From Flammula alnicola (Eukaryota > Basidiomycota > Agaricomycetes > Agaricales > Strophariaceae), in assembly GCA_015499995.1 (NCBI GenBank), contig JADNRV010000083.1, forward strand, positions 124,001 to 188,000: a DNA stretch of 64,000 bases. Reading direction: 5' to 3'. A model generated the notes under the pieces. That model was not told the origin of the DNA and searched no databases. It saw only the letters and a list, made by a program, of their open reading frames with translations. The translations under genes were made by a program, and so were the position numbers. This document shows, in pieces, positions 1-11,560 of the stretch (the stretch's first letter is position 1; each line of letters starts with the position of its first letter).

Positions 1-156
1 TTAAACTCGTCATTTAATGAGTATTGTACGCGTTAACATCTACACTAGCGGCAATAATTTTCGCAACCCAAATGAAGGTAACGACACTGAAGAATGTAGG
101 TACCATGTGTTTACATGCAACGCGTCGGATCGGAGAGGTAAAATGGGTCATGTACT

Positions 157-2721
157 TCATTGATCATCGTCTAATTCATCCTCTTCAGAACCTCGAGCTT
201 CCTCTTCCAGAAGGGAAACAAGTTTGAGGCCTTGGCAAATATAATTGCAGGTGTGTTGAGCGGTGAACGTGTTTATGCCGTCTGGCCCATGGTCCCCGAT
301 CCCGGAATCCCTTTACGTTGAAATTCAGTTAGTCGAACTTGTAGATAGAATGCAAATGCTAAGTACGTACGACTGGCGGGAGTGAGACATTGGATCAAAA
401 AGAATAAGGGTATCACTACCCTGAATGGTCATCGGGGATCCTAGAAATTTAATTCAATGTTTAGTATCACAAATTTCCACTTCGAAAGGTTGAGAAATGA
501 CCTTGGATGTCCGCAAGAACCAACTCCTTCCCGCTACACTCGTAGACGAAGTGGGCAAACGCGGACAGCGTCTGTCCAAGTTTGTCGAGACGATTTGGAT
601 GCACCAATGTTCCACTGTACTTCCGAACAGCCTTTGTGCGACGCGGTTCCACAAGCCAGATTGCAGAGTCATCCTCAAAGGATGGAAGGGAAGAAGCAGG
701 AGAGGGCTCGCCAATTTCACGGACGAGAAAGCCTTCGGAAACAACAATGTCTAAATTGGAGCTGGTAAGTCATAGAAATAATTGACGAAATAAACCCAAT
801 ATACTCGATGAGAATTCTACGCCGCGGTCCTTGGCGAGAGCCTTAAATTTGGAAAGGAACCATTCAACATTTTTCAAACGGATCAGCTCGTTCTCGAGGT
901 TAGCCATGTTCTCATCGGCTGTTACCTCTCTACCAGAACCAATCTCGAAGAATCTCTTTGCTACATAGAGATCAGAACCGATTGATAACTGTAAATTTTA
1001 TCAGTATCACACTAGAACTTGCGAAGGTCAAGTGGGAAATACCTTGTACACATTTTTTGTAGCGCCACTAGCAAAAATGTCCTTCCCCATAACACCGTCG
1101 CATACTGCCATATTGTCGGGCCATACAATCTCCACCTCACCGGTCTCCATATCACACGTTGTATGGGCTTTCTTAAGTTGGACAACAGTCGATGCATTAA
1201 CAGCCGCATTGTTAGAGCGATTCGTCCGAACAAAAGTGGATTCGGTTACTCCACCTAAGTGCATCATAACGAGAATGTTAAAAATGAAATAAAAAAGGCT
1301 AACCTGCATTGAGAATTGCATGGCGCTTGTGGAGCGGGACATCGTCTGCCTCCGTAGCAGTTGCGCTTCGCTTTCTGAGGGAAGTAATATTAGTAGATGG
1401 CTGTCCAAGACTGCCTTGATTGAGTCTGCTGCGTCGTCGGAGCATAAACTATATAACGGAATAAAATATGTAAGATGAATATCATCAATTGGAAGGGTAG
1501 TTACCTTTGGCTGGTCAATATATAACTCAAGCGCCATCAACAATTGCGGTTGCGAACCCGCTGCTTTTTTGGTGCTTGGAGCGGGAGCTGAATAATAGCG
1601 TGCCATATCACCTGTGAGGTATGTGTTATAAACTTCACCAACAGGTTTATTGACATCTCCGGGAAGAAAGAGCTTATTCCCTGCCCAGCGAAATTCAACC
1701 TCCTCGCTAAGGTAAATGAGAACGTCAGATCACCAAAGACAACATGTTCAATAAAGAACTCATGGGATAAGTGCCATCCCTTTGTCGTTAGCCCAGCGCA
1801 CGTTGAGGGTAGCTAAATAGTCATCGAGAACCTCTGTCAAATTCAGAAAATAGGGCAGAAATGAGAGGATGAAAAGCGCAAATGAGAAAAGAAAGGAAAG
1901 CTAACCAGACATATATGCATCTTTGGGCCACGGCTTGCCCCACTGACCACAGCTAGGGTCAGTATTCTTCTGGTCTTTCAACGATGGACTCTTGATACGA
2001 CACTGAGCAGTAATGAAGACATTACTGTCATCAGTTACCATGCTACTTTTGGCGGCTGTTAATCCAGCTGTCGTATGGAGCTGCTGAGCGATAGGTTGTT
2101 TCGTCATGCGAGCATCCATTGCATGAGACCGAGCAGTGCGCGACACCTCAACGGCGGTACGAGCAAGGGCCTGGGTATCTGATCAAATCAAGTAAATGTT
2201 TTACCCAGATATTCGATAAGAAATATAGACTTACTCGCATCTGCAACAGGCTGTTGAGGTGCCGCAGCATTCACGTTGGCGCACCGCCCGCATTTTGGAG
2301 TATCGAGGCGCTTCCAAGCGATTCCACAAGACTCGCACTGTTTGAAGCTCTAACAAAGAGAAAGATCGGTCCCCTAAGCAGAATAAATGGAACGTCCAAA
2401 AGCGTGATAACATACCTTCCACTGGTCATACTCAGCAGACCCTTCCATGAAGCTTGCAAGCCTGGTGCACTTTGCACAGAGGCCAGGTGATGATTTGTTT
2501 GGGAATGAACGGCCACAGCCATCACCAGTGTCAGAGCCACAAAAGTCCATTTGGCGACGCAACGACAGTTCACGGATGTAATAGTAGTCGTTGAGCTGTA
2601 GTACGGAAAGCGAAGTGTCTAGAGAGCTGGAAATGTGTTTAGTTTCTCGGTAGGCTTTATATACCAATGGTGATGGGCTCACCTTGAACACGTTTGCGAT
2701 GGATGTGTTCGAAGATTCCAT
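157..2721 (-). CDS. Alpha-type (atypical) protein kinase, multi-exon
   Basis: Predicted Ser/Thr kinase of the alpha-kinase family, which is expanded in Agaricomycetes. Near the N-terminus a cysteine-rich region resembles two small zinc fingers (CGRSF...CAKC at about 2460-2530, CESCG...CGRC at about 2275-2330). The catalytic part follows over several exons: the nucleotide-binding stretch ASGATKNVYK and VAKRFFEIGSG (about 900-1070), then VEPRRT and FADI/LADIQG-like segments (about 470-660). The end is DHGPDGINTF followed by HTCNYICQGLKL (about 190-290), the zinc-coordinating signature that marks alpha-kinases. The stop TGA is at 157-159 after an acidic tail. The 5' end is uncertain. An ATG at 2719-2721 opens a frame that would need an intron I could not phase cleanly, so the ATG at 2548-2550 (MDFCGSD) is an alternative start. 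Substrates are unknown. The family call is secure; exon limits are approximate. Confidence 0.85.
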
Positions 2722-4480
2722 GTTTCGAAAACTTGAAGAGGTCTATGATGAGAATGTTCTCCGAGTCGATGATTGCAATTGAGATGGCGATATGGAACTG
2801 TTTGAATATTCCAAAACTTGTAGAGTCAGAAGGGAATGTTGTATTCGACGTTTGCGAGGGCGTCCGAGCTGTTCTTGTTCCAATATTCGGATTCCACGCT
2901 TCGAAAACTTGAGATTCGAGAAATTTGTGGAGGATCAATCAGGGGATCCCAGCTTAGAGAAGAAATGCTTAGTGAGAAGGAATTGTCGTGAACGTTTGGG
3001 CTTGAACGCTGAGCACTTGAGAGTTCAATAATCAATATTCATCGATCATCACTTTCACCTTTGACACTCAGATCGAGGTGGAAAAGTGTCTCTGTTTGTC
3101 GTTCATGACAAACATGACAAATCGGGGTCGGGCAGGTCTGCTGCTGCGTGCGAGTTCGGTACAATACGCAAAATTGGGCTGGATATCGAACTTGCCTTCG
3201 CAATATTCTGGATTTCGCTATATGCCTCGTTGACGCCTCGAGTTCATTAGTACAAGGCTTGGTTTGCACTCCACGTATTAGAATTTTAGTTTAGAAGGTA
3301 AGTACCAGAAAGACCTAGGCTATTCTCGCCCTATCCATATCTATAAAGACGCTAATTTTCTCACGCTTACCCATCGTGTCAGAATGGCTTGCGAGGCCCA
3401 AATTTCGGCTTAAGCCGAGTTTTTTGGCACTAAAAGGGAGCTTCGGAGGTTTCTTCATCCTGCTGCAGCCAAGAATTTGAGATCGTGCAGAGCTTTCAGG
3501 TGCAGGGGCGCATTCTTGTGCTGTTTATATGTTTGGCATCAGCATCCGCTTATGTAAGGCATTCAGTGCTCCACTTCTTTTGCCGAGCGGCTTCCGATGC
3601 AAATGTGAGTGCTATTCTATAGTCGTTCTACCAGTCCCGATTCACAACGCAGGCTGTCATCGAAGCATAGTACATGCGTCATCCCAATCTGCATGCTTAC
3701 CTTTCCTTTCAGAGTCACTGGCAAAGTCCAAAGTTCAGCCTAAGATCCTGATTTTTTGAGTAAACCAGAGCTTCACTAAAAATTTGGAATTGTCAATAGT
3801 TTTCAGGTACTGGGACGCATTCTTATAGTACTGTTTATATGTAGTCCAGCAAGTAACCGTGCGGAGTGCGAGAATATGCTAGAAACTCAGCCTACCTTTC
3901 TGTTCAGAATCGCCTATGCAAATGAAGCTGAAATTTCAGCTTAAGATTATGTTTTTTGCACTAAAATGAAGCTTCAGAGATTTCTCCAGTGTACCAAGCA
4001 GACTGTATCTGCTTACTGAAAAAAGATTTCTTCAGTACAGTAACCTACGTCGTCCGTAAGTACAACTTTATGCAACTCTGATTCAGCGAGGAACCGTGCA
4101 GAGCACGGAGATGCGCTAGTCCATTGATGCTTGCACATTACTTTCGCTAAGCTCAATATTTAAAGTTGAAGGGGATCGATTCGAACATTCGCTATCCACT
4201 ATTAGTACGTGTAAAAGAAGCAACTCCAAAGAATAAAATGGTTGCCGTCTCTTCTTGGGGCTCGCGGTCTACCTAGCTCAGGCCCTCTTCAATGTTCAGT
4301 GCTGAGTGCTGAGCGCTGAGCACAACAGCCAGACTAATAATCATCAGAGGATTTACATTATGCCCTCGATGTCAGAATCGACATCTTCTGGCTAAGTGAT
4401 AATGTCATCAAATCAAAGGTTAGAAGCTGTTAGAAGTAACGAAGTCGTGAGAAGCAAAATGGTGCGGACGCAAATTCAAA
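2722..4480. other. Gene-poor region with degenerate repeats
   Basis: No convincing gene was found. Open frames here are short and overlap on both strands without recognisable motifs. Most of the segment is low-complexity or repeated sequence, described separately at 3383-3990. A short GTGCTGA-type tandem repeat lies at about 4296-4322. Confidence 0.5.
3383..3990 (+). repeat. Degenerate direct repeat, three units
   Basis: Three related segments begin near 3383, 3711 and 3905. Each runs: agaatcgc/agagtcac start, a block like ttcagcttaag, a T-rich tract (gttttttg), then ctaaaa...gagcttc. Between them a second shared block, ttcaggt..gg.cgcattctt followed by ctgtttatatgt, occurs near 3497 and 3802. 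The units are diverged and have unequal spacing, so this looks like an old duplication rather than a satellite. No coding potential was seen. Confidence 0.55.
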
Positions 4481-4482
4481 TC

Positions 4483-4510
4483 CTGCCATATAGTTCCTGC
4501 CAACCTTATC
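4483..4510. repeat. Solo inverted-repeat end of the 5.1-5.9 kb element
   Basis: The sequence cctgccatatagttcctgcc followed by aacctta matches the right-hand terminus of the inverted-repeat element at 5061-5935, with one substitution in the core. Its outer bases match the reverse complement of that element's left edge (taaggttgg). No matching partner end was found upstream, so it is probably a solo end or a truncated copy. Confidence 0.55.
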
Positions 4511-4708
4511 ATGACGCATTCCGAGACCGAAATGAAGGCGGTGGTAATCAATTAATTAAATTCTCAGATGCTCCTAAAATATCCCGACAAATCGCAACAC
4601 ATAAAGACCCCAGTACAAGAAAGCCGACTCATTGACTTGTACATTTATAACAATAACATGTTTTAGTAGAACGGCTCTCACATCCAAGCTCACGTCAGAC
4701 CTTGGTTC

Positions 4709-4921
4709 TCAAGGCTTCTGTTCCGCATCGTCGTCATCATCTACTTCCACAACTACCTCTTGACCATCCGAAACATTTGTGCATAGGGAGGGGTCACATC
4801 TGAGGGCAGGATTGATGAGGCAGTCATTAAAATTGAATCCGGCAGAATCGATGGGAATGATTAAAATTGGATTAAAATGAATTTTGATTGGTTGCATACG
4901 ACGGAGCCAATCACAATTCAA
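4709..4921 (-). other. Short acidic-tailed open frame, probably not a gene
   Basis: A 70-codon open frame ends in EVDDDDDAEQKP. It has no clear ATG context, no recognisable domain and no splice partners that I could find. It is kept only as a weak candidate for a terminal exon. Confidence 0.12.
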
Positions 4922-5060
4922 TATTCACGTCTCGAGGGATCGCAATTCAAGGATTTGGCTAAGATCGTGTATTTGTTTCGAGAAATTCTTGGGGCTTGGG
5001 GTCCCATTGCATCATAGATCCATCCACTGAGAGCTCAGGGATTTGAAGAAAGGCCTAGAG

Positions 5061-5935
5061 TAAGGTTGGCGGGAACTATATGGCAGGAATTTTATTTCGT
5101 CAGTCATCTTCTGAGTTCCCACCATCGAAGTCCGCCATCGGCAAGTCCGGCACCTTGTAATGTGGTAGCCTGTCCGTAATTTCAACGAAAAATAGAAAGA
5201 AATTCTGAACTTTTATGCCAGTTCTGCTGAATACTTCTGATAATCACCAAATTACAGAATACTTAACTACCTATAGCACTAACATTTTATCCCCAAACCT
5301 TCCATACAATAAACAGTAAGTCTCGCAAAGCTCGGGACAGGTTGTTACACCTAAATAGTTGATAAAATCCACCCTATAAATTTCGACTTCTATGTGGTTG
5401 TTTTTTTCTTTTGTTGACCAGACACGTGGCTGCCTGGTGGGGTCTCACCACTGTGATTTATACGCATCATTCGAAGCGCCCGTGAGCGCTAAAATAAGAA
5501 ATCAATGACAGTTTCAACGTCCTGTATTTCTCCGAACAAAAAGAAAAAAGCCGTACAGAGTCAAGTATGTCCTCGGAAGAAAACATATGAGAAATCACTA
5601 CTTATTAGGAACATCCCATCACCCTATTGAAAATGCACGCTCACAAACTTGAAATAGCCCGGACTCCTGGCAGAAACACTCAGACTCATTTTATTTATTT
5701 AATACCTATTTTGTGTTGTAATTCTCCCAGTAAAAATTTCAACCAGTGTGACTACATAAATGATCGACAGTGCAATCGCCTTATACCTCAAATTCTCCAG
5801 ATTTCAGTCCGGAGGACGAAGTTCATACTGGATTTCCACAGGTCTGCACGGCAGAATTGAAACTCAGCAGCGGCGAAATGGCGGCTTCTGTCGATCAAAC
5901 GTCAAAATCCTGCCATATAGTTCCCGCCAACGGTA
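5061..5935. mobile_element. Non-autonomous inverted-repeat DNA transposon (MITE-like), 875 bp
   Basis: Positions 5066-5088 and 5908-5930 are exact reverse complements over 23 bp (left end ttggcgggaactatatggca...). The similarity extends imperfectly to the outer bases taagg and cggta. The element is flanked on both sides by ctagag (5055-5060 and 5936-5941), a plausible 6-bp target-site duplication. The interior is AT-rich with no transposase reading frame, so it would depend on an autonomous relative. The superfamily is not assigned: TIR length and TSD size alone do not decide it. Confidence 0.75.
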
Positions 5936-5941
5936 CTAGAG

Positions 5942-6660
5942 TCTAGACCCGGGAAAACGACCTGAGGTGAAAAAAAGAATTGGCGCGAGAAAATCTAATT
6001 ATGCTTTACTTACTAGAGCGCCATCCGAAAACGGGTAAGGTGGGTAAAGTTGACAATTGTTGAGAACGATGAAACTGAATGGGTGTGCTCCACGCAGACT
6101 TCACCGAGGTTCTTGAAAGCGATTTGCATTTTAGGTATATATCGTGAATCATATTTTCCGGACGACTGTGCATTTTTCTGGAGAATTCCATGACCTGTAT
6201 AGCCTTGAACATAAGCGTGGGCATACTGACTTGTCCGAAAAATAACAATTCGACGCACAAATTTAAGAATTCCGCATCATTATTGTCCCATGCTCTGAAG
6301 CTCAAGCCCAGCACACATCATCTTCGACGTCAGTTTGCAACCGCCGCTGAACACATAACACCAGTTTCTTCGGATTGCCGGTCGGCAAGTGGAGCTTTCG
6401 AGCTAAAATACCAGTCGTTTACTTTGGGTTGGGTCCAAGAAGGCGGTTCGGATAGCAAAGAACTTTCGAGATCCGGACACTAGGAAAATAGAAAGGGAGA
6501 AGTCATGATCGGCCTCATGCATGTTATCCATCCGAAGAATTTCCCTTACGTTCGTAGATATAATGAGAGTTGGGTTTATAATTAGGACGAATGAGTACCA
6601 TACGAATACTTTTCTTTTTCCTCGTCGCAGAGTTGACTCTTCCATGATCATAAAACTAGT
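5942..6660 (-). other. Weak candidate gene remnant
   Basis: A minus-strand ATG near 6651 opens MIMEESTLRRGKRK. A possible intron follows, then SGSRKFFAIRTAFLDPTQSK, and further frames continue to about 6006 (for example KMQIAFKNLGEVCVEHTHSV). The pieces have plausible splice borders between the first two blocks, but I could not join the rest in one frame and recognise no family. This may be a decayed or misassembled gene. Confidence 0.2.
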
Positions 6661-7660
6661 GGAGCGTCACGGCCATCATAGACAGAGCTGAAAAGACCTT
6701 TTCTATTAGCTCGGTGTTATGATTGGTTTTGACCAAGTGTACGCACGATTGATTAAACTGTGGATTCGAATCACTAATCGCAGGCATTGATTGGGCCGGG
6801 AAGCACACGTCAGTTATGAAGTTTCATAATAATTTATGCGGCGTTCAGATTTAGGATGGATGGTCATACCTGCCTTGGAACAACGTGAGTCAGAAGAATG
6901 GTTGAGAATGACATAGAAGATCGCGAATCATGAGCGACCTATGTAGAGGATGCTGCAGAAACATACACCCGTCAAGTCATCATTCCATATTTTGGCAGTC
7001 AATAGGGGGACCGACCTTCTGTAGAGTCAGTCGTATAGAGGCCTCCTATGAACACGCACCAGCAACATGAGATAAAACCTTCGGAGGTATGACATTGGCT
7101 GCCTTGGATAAAAAAATATCTCGCCAGAAATCAAGGCACACCAATAGATAATTATAGATTGATAAGATTCTTTTGTCGTAAATTTCTAGAATTCAGAAAA
7201 AGGATTTGCAATACGGAACAAGTCTGGCAGCGCAAATTCCGCGTCTCCGAACCCCAGCTCTGGATATGATTAAGAACCAACAGTAGCGCGCCTGGCACGA
7301 TTCTGCAGTTGCATCCCTCCTAGTACTAATACAGTGAGAAACTCAATATTACGAGAATGTAAAGCACAAAACTTTCGAACGCCCAATACACGCGAGGGAT
7401 GCGAAGCTTGTCGGAGGAACAAAGAAGTTGCAATTGAATCTTGAACGTTGAAAGTTGAAAGTTGAACTTCGACGAGGTGGACGGTTGGTTGGAGTCGCGA
7501 TGCGCGGAGTTTCTTTGCGCAGTTGCTGATTCGTAAGCCTGAGGCTGATGCCAGGCACCACAATAGTCCGCCAATAGCAGCCAATAGGCAACGACACGAA
7601 AAACGATACAGCTCAATCTAGTTTCAGGGCTGGTGGTCACAAAGCCGTCAAGAGATATTA
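6661..7660. other. Region without a supported gene
   Basis: Overlapping short frames at 7270-7673 on the minus strand have no recognisable motifs. The stretch near 7441-7465 contains tandem ttgaac/ttgaaag-like motifs, related to the ACGTTCA repeats seen elsewhere in the window. Confidence 0.4.
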
Positions 7661-7775
7661 CAGCTATATTCAAAACGATAGAGCTTTTCGACTAGCTCGC
7701 CGTCTGGATCAATAAACAAACAACCACCCGAGGAACAACGCCGGTCGAAAAGCTCTATCGTTTTGAATATAGCTG
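7661..7775. repeat. Perfect 32-bp inverted repeat with 51-bp loop
   Basis: Positions 7661-7692 (beginning cagctatattcaaaacgata) and 7744-7775 are exact reverse complements over all 32 bases. The 51-bp spacer (7693-7743) is unique. Pairing fails at the next base on both sides, so the edges are sharp. It could form a strong hairpin in RNA or single-stranded DNA. It may be a tiny foldback element or the product of a local inverted duplication. Confidence 0.9.
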
Positions 7776-8204
7776 CGTGGGGAGCTTTGTAAGTACCAGA
7801 GAACTTACATGCTAAGTCCATTTATCTGGTGGAACAATGCGAGTTCCGAGACTCAATCGTTCTTCGAGATTGTCCCACTGCCATGTCGCCGCTGTCAAAA
7901 TTCCAGTGTTAGCCTTCTCGGAACTTCCATGCAGGTGCAACCATAATCTTCATCTCTGACATCATGAAAGTACGGAATGCGAATAGTTCCTTGCCTTCTT
8001 GCAATTGACTACAGACATAATTCAGCAAGTTGTCAGCAAGTTGTCAGGAGATTCTTGATCCAGCTTAGAATCGCAGAAGTAGTATTGTTGCTCTTGATAC
8101 TTAAATGTGGGCGGAGAGTATCCCGAATAGATTTCGGCACTGAATAATATTCCACAGTATTCCTTAATGGCACGAACGATTATCTCTAGCTTATTTCCCA
8201 GGTC

Positions 8205-8866
8205 TGACCACCTATCGGAAGCAAGGTGCGCATATGTACTATTGACGCTCCACTGTTTGTCTCTTTCCCATAAGGGCCTAGTCTCCTACTGTCCTACTGT
8301 CTCCTATAATCAGACGCCGGGCAGGTGACACTCTGGTCGAAGCTCGCACGGGGATTGTCTGTCAATCAGCCTCGGACCCAGGCGTTCATATGAGGTTTTT
8401 TAAATGAGGTTCTGCGCCTTATTTTTAACCCTCGCGTGAAGGTCGGTCAGCGGTCTAAGCCGCGATGTGTGATGGACGTTGAAACCAATAATGTACCTCG
8501 ACGGCATGATGGTGGGCTTCAGTCTGTGTCGTCATAATGCGCTCAGGTTGTCGGATCTTCTAATACTTACACGCTGTCTTGGGGATTCCCTTGCATGCCC
8601 TAGGTCGGAAGGTGATCGTACAAGCACAGTGCGTCGGTGCACGATGAAGATACCGCGAGCCTCGAGGCCTCATATGAGGATGGACCATTAATTTTCCAAC
8701 ACACTGCATTTGAATCTGACAGGGATGACGACTCTTTCCATCTTCAAACGTTTGTGGGTTGTCCTTGAAGTCGGTATGACTAGCTCTCAATTTTTATAAA
8801 AGCCTGTATTCTAACATGAAAAATCTTCAGTTAATCAATCTCTTCGATTAAATCCTTGTCCCAACC
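8205..8866 (+). promoter_or_regulatory. Upstream region shared by all four DUF3494 copies
   Basis: From about 8205 (gaccacctatcggaagcaag) to the ATG at 8867 the sequence matches the regions before the copies at 29090, 31902 and 36505. A TATAAAAG box lies at 8795-8802, 72 bp upstream of the ATG, with the same spacing (70-72 bp) in the other copies. The shared block therefore contains a complete core promoter and probably upstream control sites, but no specific factor site can be named from sequence alone. Confidence 0.65.
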
Positions 8867-9851
8867 ATGTCACCCAATACTTTCCTCAATGTTGTCGCTC
8901 TCGGCTTGATGGTGAGCATATCCAGTGCTGCCAGCAACTTTCTCATAGTCACTTCAACTAACGTCTTTTGTACCAGACTGTGACAAGTTGCCTTGCGTTA
9001 GGACCTCCTGCTGTCGCCCTAGGCGCAGCAGGAAACTTCATTATACTAGCCAAGTCGGGTGTTTCTACCGTCCCACCGTCGGCGGTCGGTCAGTATTATC
9101 GCATTTATTTTACCATCCGTAGGTCTTACTGGCTTGTTTTATGCGTACAGTTGGAAATCTTGGCCTCAGCCCTGCCGCCTCGACTTTTTTCACTGGATTC
9201 TCGATCATTCGAAGTGCGAGCGGGACATCCGCGTCATCCGGTCAAGTCGTTGGAACTCTTGAGGCCGCGGATTTCACCAGCCCGACGCCTTCAACCCTCA
9301 CGACATCAGTAAGTGCTATGATTACTGCCTTCAACGATGCAACTGGTCGGTTGAACCCCACTGCTGTTGGGCTCGGTGCTGGTATGCATTTATACGCTGT
9401 TCTGCTTGATTTTGTTAGCTCAGACGCATTTGTTGATATAGGTACCATTGGCGGCCTTACGTTCACGCCAGGAATTTACAAGTGGACCAGCAATGTTAAT
9501 CTCCCGACTAGTATTACCATATCCGGTAGTAGCACCGACAGTGAGCGTCCCTCGCACCCCACCATCCTTGACATAATGATTGACCGGCTTCCTCTGATTT
9601 CAGCTTGGATCTTCCAGATAGCCGGCACGCTCACCGTGGCATCCGGACAGGACATTAACCTCAGCGGTGGCGCACTTGCAAAGAACATCGTCTGGGTTGT
9701 CTCTGGCAAGGTGACCATTAACTCAGGCTCAGTTTTCAATGGCGTCATTCTGGGTGCTACCTCCGTGGCGCTTAACACTGGTTCAGTTTTGCACGGACGC
9801 ATCCTCGCTCAGACTGCTGTTACGCTCCAGGAGGCTATCGTGTCTTCTTAA
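8867..9851 (+). CDS. Ice-binding (antifreeze) protein, DUF3494 family, copy 1
   Basis: Five exons with canonical borders (8867-8911, 8977-9088, 9151-9381, 9442-9540, 9604-9851) give an uninterrupted 244-residue protein. A hydrophobic N-terminus of about 23 residues (MSPNTFLNVVALGLM, then TVTSCLALG) should direct secretion. The mature part shows the DUF3494 signatures in order: AAGNFIILAKSGVSTVP, GNLGLSPAA, ADFTSPTPSTL, GRLNPTAVGLGAG, GGLTFTPGIYKW, WIFQIAGTLTVASG, LSGGALAKNIVWVVSGKVTI, GRILAQTAVTLQ. Known members in snow moulds and other basidiomycetes fold as a beta-solenoid whose flat face binds ice and inhibits recrystallisation outside the cell. An AATAAAG polyadenylation-like motif lies at 9909-9915. 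Family assignment is very secure; actual ice activity is inferred. Confidence 0.95.
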
Positions 9852-10202
9852 GATATCCATATATGTAGTTCTATTTCCTAACTTCGTTCTGAATAGGATT
9901 TCGGGTAAAATAAAGAAATAGTACAGATTAGTTCGCATTGGACAGATTAGTGTAGTGCCTGAAGACTCAGATGCCCTGTACTTATAGCGTGAAATTTAAA
10001 TTCGTACCAAAAATCACAGCCTTCGATCCGTTCGATCCTGCATCTGGTGCTTGGTTGAGTGCAAGATTTAAGTGGAAAATTGGACAGAGAAGAGTTTATT
10101 GCGTTGTAGAGCTTCCGCCTAACATACATAAATGTAAGGTTCACGACTCCTAGCCCAACGCTTCAAGCAAAGGAGTTAAAGTGGAACCCAGACTCGCCTC
10201 AG

Positions 10203-11560
10203 CTAAGCTATGAAACTATGAAATGCTACAGATTGTTGAAGAAAATCCCAGCCCTTAAATCCACTTGTTATCTGCACGTGAAACCCCCAGACAGTCAGGA
10301 ATAGGATTTTCCTCAGGGTTTCTTTGTCCAAGCTCATATCGCTTCTGCCTGGCTGGTTATAGTATGGTGAGATGGTGAGGGTGACAGCGCAAAGGCCATT
10401 TCCAACGTGGTTTGTATATGTCGGAAGGAGACTCGGAGTCGAACACGCCTGGTGCAAATCTCCAATCAAAATGCATCTGTCCTTCAAATACCATTGATTA
10501 GAGTTGAGAGAAGAAGACGTTATCGGTTTCCGCGTCGGCTCCTGACACGAGGGAAGAATCGAGACCCGGCGGAAAATGCGGCCCATGACATCTGCGCCAC
10601 AAGTGTACACTGTTAATTCTAGATGGCGGATGTGAAATGTCACTGCAAAGAGATTGGAAATATCTGTATCATCTAGCTGTTGGCTAGAAGGAACAACGTC
10701 TTCAAGGAACAAGAAGACCGCACCAGCAGCGATATAACTCTCGGCGGTCTCCCTGAAATGACCATGGTAGCCGCCGTCACATGTATAGCTTTTCAGAGAG
10801 GGAAGGGAAATCGTGAGGAAAAGGTTGTCCAATTGACATGAGGGTGACCATAGACCCAGCTCAAGAACTTGGAAGGTAGGGTGTAATATGGGAGTACGGG
10901 GCGACGGGAACTGATCACGCGCTGTGCCGACATCCCGCCGGCCCGGGAGCACTGCGCCATATGTGGCGCTCGTCGAAAGAGTTCCCAACTTCGTCGACAT
11001 ACAAAAGACGAGCTTGCACGTGGGTGATACTGTCCCAATCGATGATGAGCGATTTCAAGTGAACAGCCGCATTCTAGAGGGTTGTTGGCGTTGGCTTGGA
11101 AGTGCCCAAGTTGAACTGCGCTACAGATAGACCACGCCTATAACGGTGAAGTTTAAGGGTTTGTAGCCGGCAGGCCCCTCGGGAGTCCGCGAAAAAATGA
11201 AACGTAAGGGCCTTGGAATTCCAGGTATGGCCACCTGGTAGAATATAGATTGATCATTGATCACGCTGATGAGAGGGTGAATGCCGACATGGTTGAGGTA
11301 GGAGTCGCGGCCGGAGTTAAAGAAAATGTAAATTGGCAAGGGAAGTTGGCCGTATCGGCCTATCCATTCCTGCGCCAAACGGGGTAGCGAGAGATAGTTG
11401 TCGCCCATGATGCACAGAGGGACCGGTGCATAAGCAACCTTTCCATTCTGTGGCAAATCGCATGCCCCACAGCATCGCTGTCCGAGGTTTTTGTCATTCT
11501 TACGACCAGGTTCTTCAAAGGCGATGCCATCAACTTTATTCCTTGTCTGCATAAAATATT
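10203..11560 (-). pseudogene. F-box/LRR-type protein relic downstream of DUF3494 copy 1
   Basis: The minus strand encodes a block (VPLCIMGDNYLSLPRLAQEW, about 11300-11430) that matches the F-box gene at 27.8-28.4 kb (VPLCVIGNNYLSLPRLTQEW). Leucine-rich segments follow, such as FQVLELGLWSP, LFLTISLPSLKSYTC and HIRHLELTVYTC (10620-10880). This is the usual architecture of basidiomycete F-box proteins, which recruit substrates to SCF ubiquitin ligases. The good blocks lie in different frames: WELFRRAPHM at about 10960-11000 is out of frame with its neighbours. No F-box start was found upstream, so the copy is broken or truncated. About 230 bp of it (10855-11085) recurs at 30395-30610. Confidence 0.55.

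Noticed and set aside
4165..4190. Possible tRNA T-loop (gattcgaac)
   Set aside because: No acceptor stem or anticodon arm could be built around it. Similar fragments near 6771 and 32970 also fail.
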